A stretch of DNA of 64,000 nt from CAVSVP01 sp963731125. Its GTDB lineage: Bacteria; Pseudomonadota; Gammaproteobacteria; Competibacterales; Competibacteraceae. The notes under the pieces are model-generated. The model made no database searches. It saw nothing but the letters and a program-made list of their open reading frames with translations, and was not told the origin of the DNA. The stretch is taken from assembly GCA_963731125.1 (NCBI GenBank), contig CAVSVP010000008.1:310001-374000 (forward strand), read 5' to 3'. Shown in pieces: positions 62,022-64,000 of this stretch (the first letter of the stretch is position 1; every line of letters starts with the position of its first letter). Both the position numbers and the translations under genes were made by a program.

Positions 62022-62737
62022 CTGAATACAGTGTTGTTAATCCGTAGCCTGGATGGAGCGCAGCGGAATCCGGGGCCACGCTGAGAGGCCTGGATGCTGC
62101 TTATGACACCCCAGCTCCGGCCCCGCAAAAGGTGGGCCTTCTCTAACCTTTCAAGGCGGGTTCGTGGGCAACGGGACAGGCAGAAAAATGCAATCGAGGG
62201 CCACTCTTGGCTCAAAATGAGCTGGCGAGCAGTCCGTGCCTACCCGCGCTGGCTGACCCGCCAGGTCAGTATGGCTGGAGATAACTAATAGACTTCTTGT
62301 AAAGCGTTAAGAGCCGGGTTGGGCGGTGTCGCCAGCAGCGCAAAGGGGGTGCGCGGTGGCGAATCCCTGCAGGATGGCAGGCTTGAGCGGTAGGAGCACG
62401 TCCAGCCTGGACAGCTAGGGTCTGCTTAGACAAGCGGTCTACTGGGTAAAGGTCGCTGCGTTGCAGGACAGAGTTTTACCCATCTAAATTGGAAATTACC
62501 TCACTGATTTGGTTCCGGGATGGGGAATGACTTATTGGGGATTGATGACTTTTTTGTACAGCACTTCTCCTGAAATATCATAAAGGTATCGTGAGCGTTC
62601 CCGTCTCGCTAATCGCAACAGATACGGCATGGTTCAAAAACCCCTGATTTAGGGTAACACAGGATAACACAGGCATAGCGATACCTTAGCCTCGGCAGCC
62701 GAGGCGGGTGGCGAGAGCCGCGTACCGAACGAAGGGG
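62022..62737. other. Gene-poor stretch with dispersed repeats
   Basis: About 700 bp. Holds a common gammaproteobacterial dispersed repeat starting CGTAGCCTGGATGGAGCGCA at 62044, a segment (about 62624-62654) GGCATGGTTCAAAAACCCCT that also occurs, slightly changed, at 44856-44885, and no frame that I would call a gene. Confidence 0.55.
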
Positions 62738-64000
62738 TTAGCCGGTGGCGGGTGTTCGGCGGAAGCGGGTAAAGCCGAGCATTTCCAACCAGTGCGGATG
62801 GGTCTGGCCGGTCAACAACGTGGCGGGGGATTTGCCGCGGCGTTCGGGTTTTTCGCTCCGTGCGAACGGGTGGTGGTTAAGAAAGAAGCGCAGTAACTCC
62901 AAGTAGGCTGGGCCGATCTGGCGACGCAGGAAGAAATAGTTACGCAGTCGGCTGTTGACATTCTCGACCAGGGAACTGGCCCGGTGGAAGCGCTGGCGCA
63001 GCCGGCGGATAGCTTGCTGCAGAGGAAAGAAACGGTCGTGGAGTTGCCGATGCAAGGCGTTGGCGGCGACCCAATAGGCGGGGGTGTGCGTTGCCAGATT
63101 CTCCAGCGTCAGCATCTGGCGCACCACAGCGCTGGGCACGGCGAACTGGTGGGCCAGGGTGTCGAGCTGCTGATCCAGCCGCGTAGCGAAGGCCAGCAAG
63201 GCATCGCGTTGGTTGGCCAGGGCCCGGCGGACCGGACGCAGGCGGTGGGCATCCAGGGGTTCGAGCGTGTGGAGAGCAGCGACCACGAAATCATACAGCC
63301 CCTGGCGGGTGGTGGTGTCGGGGCCAGCCAAGGCAAGGATATCCTCGCGTAGCCAGGTGGCCAACGTGTGCACGGTATCGGCCAGGTGAACGGCGCTAGC
63401 CTCGGCGCGGCGTGCCCGCGCGATTGTCCCATAGGCGCGTTTCTCCAGGGTGGCCACCAAGCGGGTCAGCGGCTGTAGGCCGTGAAACACATCACCGTCG
63501 CAGGCCACTGTCGGCCAGGCCATGGCCTGCCCGGCCCGTAACCCTTGTCCACCGTCCGCGATGATCACATCCGGCTGCAACCCCTGGTCAGCCAGATCCC
63601 ACAAATGCACCGCCCAGGTCTCGGCATCGCGCTGGGCTTCCGGCGCCAGTAGGTAGCAATAGGTCGAATCCAAATCCACGCCCACTAACACCGGTTGACC
63701 ACTCTGGAACACCTCATCGTGACTGCCCGCGCGTACCCGGGAGAGGTTTTGCTGGGCATTGATCCGGCGTGCCTCGACCACCGCCGCCGCGATAATGTTG
63801 TGCACCGTACCCAGGGCCGATCGGCTGATCCAGTAAGTCTCGAAAAAACCCAATCACCCCGCGAAAGGAACTGTGACATAGCAGCACCAGCCCCAGCACC
63901 ACTTGCCGCAACCAGGTGCGGGTAACCGGCAGGTAGAACAAGATCTCTTCCTCGTGTGTCGCCGGCGGTGACGCAAACGCCTGTTCCAGGGCCTGCTGAC
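62738..64000 (-). pseudogene. DDE-type transposase, frameshifted and cut by window end
   Basis: The long frame (63853 to 62738) has VLVGVDLDSTYCYLLAPE (Asp), PDVIIADGGQGLRAGQA (Asp) and SSLVENVNSRLRNYFFLR (Glu region). Upstream, the protein continues in another frame from the window edge (FYLPVTRTWLRQVVLGLVL, SSFRGVIGFF). The two meet at a T6 run around 63843-63848, compatible with a -1 shift: mutation, or programmed slippage as in some IS. I do not know the IS family. Confidence 0.75.

Overview
The window looks like a chromosome segment of a gammaproteobacterium with many insertion sequences. The cell-envelope block lptD-surA-rsmA-(tal)-apaG-apaH-folA, with amgK-murU divergent from lptD, is a typical gammaproteobacterial arrangement. 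The genus cannot be fixed from the sequence alone; a Chromatiales/Nitrosococcus-like bacterium is my guess.

Positions 1-3.9 kb hold an RND efflux permease (cut by the window start) and its adaptor lipoprotein. Positions 4.3-11.8 kb hold a six-gene operon: AGE-fold epimerase, STAS protein, glycogen debranching enzyme, STAS protein, RsbW-like ATPase and REC-GAF-PP2C phosphatase. It has the gene content of the cyanobacterial icfG carbon-control cluster, and two near-identical 160-bp MITE-like repeats in direct orientation bracket it. Glycogen phosphorylase (24.6-27.1 kb) adds a second glycogen gene. Between them lie a metallo-beta-lactamase-fold hydrolase, a cyclase-family hydrolase, a KefF/Kef pair (Kef frameshifted), and an apparent signalling set: CHASE2 nucleotide cyclase, small secreted protein, and a FecR-TPR-beta-barrel protein.

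Positions 27.3-41.5 kb are mostly housekeeping: DUF554, rlmI, lgt, thyA, folA, apaH, apaG, tal, rsmA, surA, lptD, amgK and murU. A decayed IS4-type transposase sits directly upstream of lptD.

Positions 42-64 kb are an accessory region. First come a broken PIN-domain gene and four toxin-antitoxin pairs in a row, separated by palindromic attC-like sites and many short GGGGAC-type repeats (42.1-46.9 kb). Then follows layered transposon debris: one IS630-family element inside another, an unassigned DDE transposase, an IS1634-type transposase, an amber-interrupted IS4-like transposase, an intact IS4-type element inside a small membrane-protein gene that also carries an 87-bp MITE, an MFS transporter, a RAYT (REP-associated transposase) split by a 2.7-kb serine-recombinase element, an EamA fragment, and a frameshifted transposase running off the end. 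The order of insertion events can be read directly from restored reading frames and target duplications.
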